A program made the translations under genes and the position numbers. The notes under the pieces are model-generated. The model worked only from the letters and a program-made list of their open reading frames with translations. It was not told the origin of the DNA and did not search any database. Of a DNA stretch of 6,823 nucleotides, positions 6,239-6,823 are shown piece after piece. The DNA comes from Euryarchaeota archaeon TMED117 (lineage in GTDB: Archaea; Thermoplasmatota; Poseidoniia; Poseidoniales; Poseidoniaceae): assembly GCA_002171315.2 (NCBI GenBank), contig NHFS02000026.1, positions 2,891 to 9,713 of the forward strand. Reading direction: 5' to 3'. The stretch's first letter is position 1. Every line of letters begins with the position of its first letter.

Positions 6239-6823
6239 ATGTCTAACAACGTACACGTAACTATGAACCTGAAAATCTGGTTTGTGTCCTTTCTCTTGGT
6301 TGTGACGCTACCGGTTGGGGCGGCATCGGAACAAACGGATTCCACATTGGAAGCCAGAGACATCGATGCCCAATTTCTTCCAGATATGGAAATTACTCGC
6401 ATCTCCTGGAGAAACATCCAATCAACAGATGGTCAATTGATTGATGAATTGAAAATGGCAACCTACGAAGTACACCGTTCTTCAACGATGTTTCAGCCAG
6501 GGTTTGATCGTGAATCTACACTGATTGCTTCAGATATCTCTGCATGCTATGCAACTGATTCAAATGAAGAATGCTCAGGAAAAGGACACACATTGGAATA
6601 TTACCCCCCTCCTGGTAATGTTAACGTACGGTTCATCCACTACGCCATTGTGACCATTCTTCGTGATGGGACCGTCACAGACCCAGTTAACTTAGGGGTA
6701 TCACAAACGCCACCCGGACATGTAGAAGACACAGCACCTATCCAATCTCCTCAAGATTTTACAGCAACATACAATGCTTCGAATAGATCAACACACCTCT
6801 CCTGGCGTCCAGCCTGTACAGGT
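6239..6823 (+). CDS. Secreted protein with fibronectin type III-like modules, 3' end beyond the window
   Basis: An open frame of 195 codons runs from ATG at 6239 to the last base. A second in-frame ATG at 6263 begins a classic Sec signal peptide (MNLKIWFVSFLLVVTLPVGA, cleavage likely near AAS), so 6263 may be the true start; neither ATG has a Shine-Dalgarno motif. After cleavage, a beta-rich module of about 110 residues shows FN3-like landmarks: TRISWRN, YEVHRSS, TLIASDIS and HYAIVTILRDG. A proline-rich joint (TPPGHVEDTAPIQSP) leads into a second module starting QDFTATYNASNRSTHLSWRP. Two cysteines in the first module (SACYATDSNEEC) could form a disulfide. The protein is probably exported to the cell surface, and large FN3-rich surface proteins are common in marine Thermoplasmatota. 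It lies 28 nt after the HEAT-repeat gene. A weak TATA-like GTATTCACA at 6212-6220 would suit leaderless initiation near 6239. Size and role are unknown because the 3' part is missing. Confidence 0.8.
   Translation, partial: MSNNVHVTMNLKIWFVSFLLVVTLPVGAASEQTDSTLEARDIDAQFLPDMEITRISWRNIQSTDGQLIDELKMATYEVHRSSTMFQPGFDRESTLIASDISACYATDSNEECSGKGHTLEYYPPPGNVNVRFIHYAIVTILRDGTVTDPVNLGVSQTPPGHVEDTAPIQSPQDFTATYNASNRSTHLSWRPACTG

Noticed and set aside
1..6823. Defence system, mobile element or CRISPR locus
   Set aside because: No transposase, integrase, nuclease, toxin-antitoxin pair or regularly spaced repeat was found; most genes are ordinary housekeeping or cell-surface types.

Overview
The window is most likely from an archaeon, probably a marine Thermoplasmatota lineage such as Ca. 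Poseidoniia (Marine Group II). The firm evidence is a complete transcription factor B (TFB) gene at 3788-4714, preceded by a BRE/TATA-like element. The lineage is an inference from moderate GC, a secreted protein with fibronectin-III-like modules, Shine-Dalgarno-led genes beside genes that look leaderless, and very compact spacing. It has not been tested by search.

Layout: (1) 1-855 (+) encodes a multi-module protein ending in a chromo-barrel/Tudor-knot-like domain. Its 5' end lies at the window edge. (2) 850-1605 (-) encodes a PAP2/Aur1-like membrane lipid phosphatase or transferase. It converges on the first gene, and the two stop codons share the palindrome TCATGA. (3) 1657-3642 (-) encodes a fused aconitase/isopropylmalate-dehydratase-type hydro-lyase with the swivel domain at the N-terminus. 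It lies 51 nt upstream of the PAP2 gene on the same strand. (4) 3643-3787 is a divergent promoter region between the hydro-lyase and TFB. (5) 3788-4714 (+) is TFB. (6) 4732-6210 (+) encodes a HEAT-repeat protein 17 nt downstream of TFB with its own Shine-Dalgarno site, so probably co-transcribed. (7) 6239-6823 (+) is the 5' part of a secreted protein with FN3-like modules, running off the window.

The genes do not form one obvious pathway. Two local units are visible: TFB with its HEAT-repeat partner, and the hydro-lyase with the PAP2 gene. No tRNA, rRNA, CRISPR array, insertion sequence or integrase was recognised, and no gene-free stretch exceeds about 145 nt. The most unusual item is the first gene, which joins modules of eukaryotic flavour, including a chromatin-reader-type fold. 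Next are the swivel-first hydro-lyase and the pairing of TFB with a HEAT-repeat protein carrying an acidic leucine/aspartate tail.
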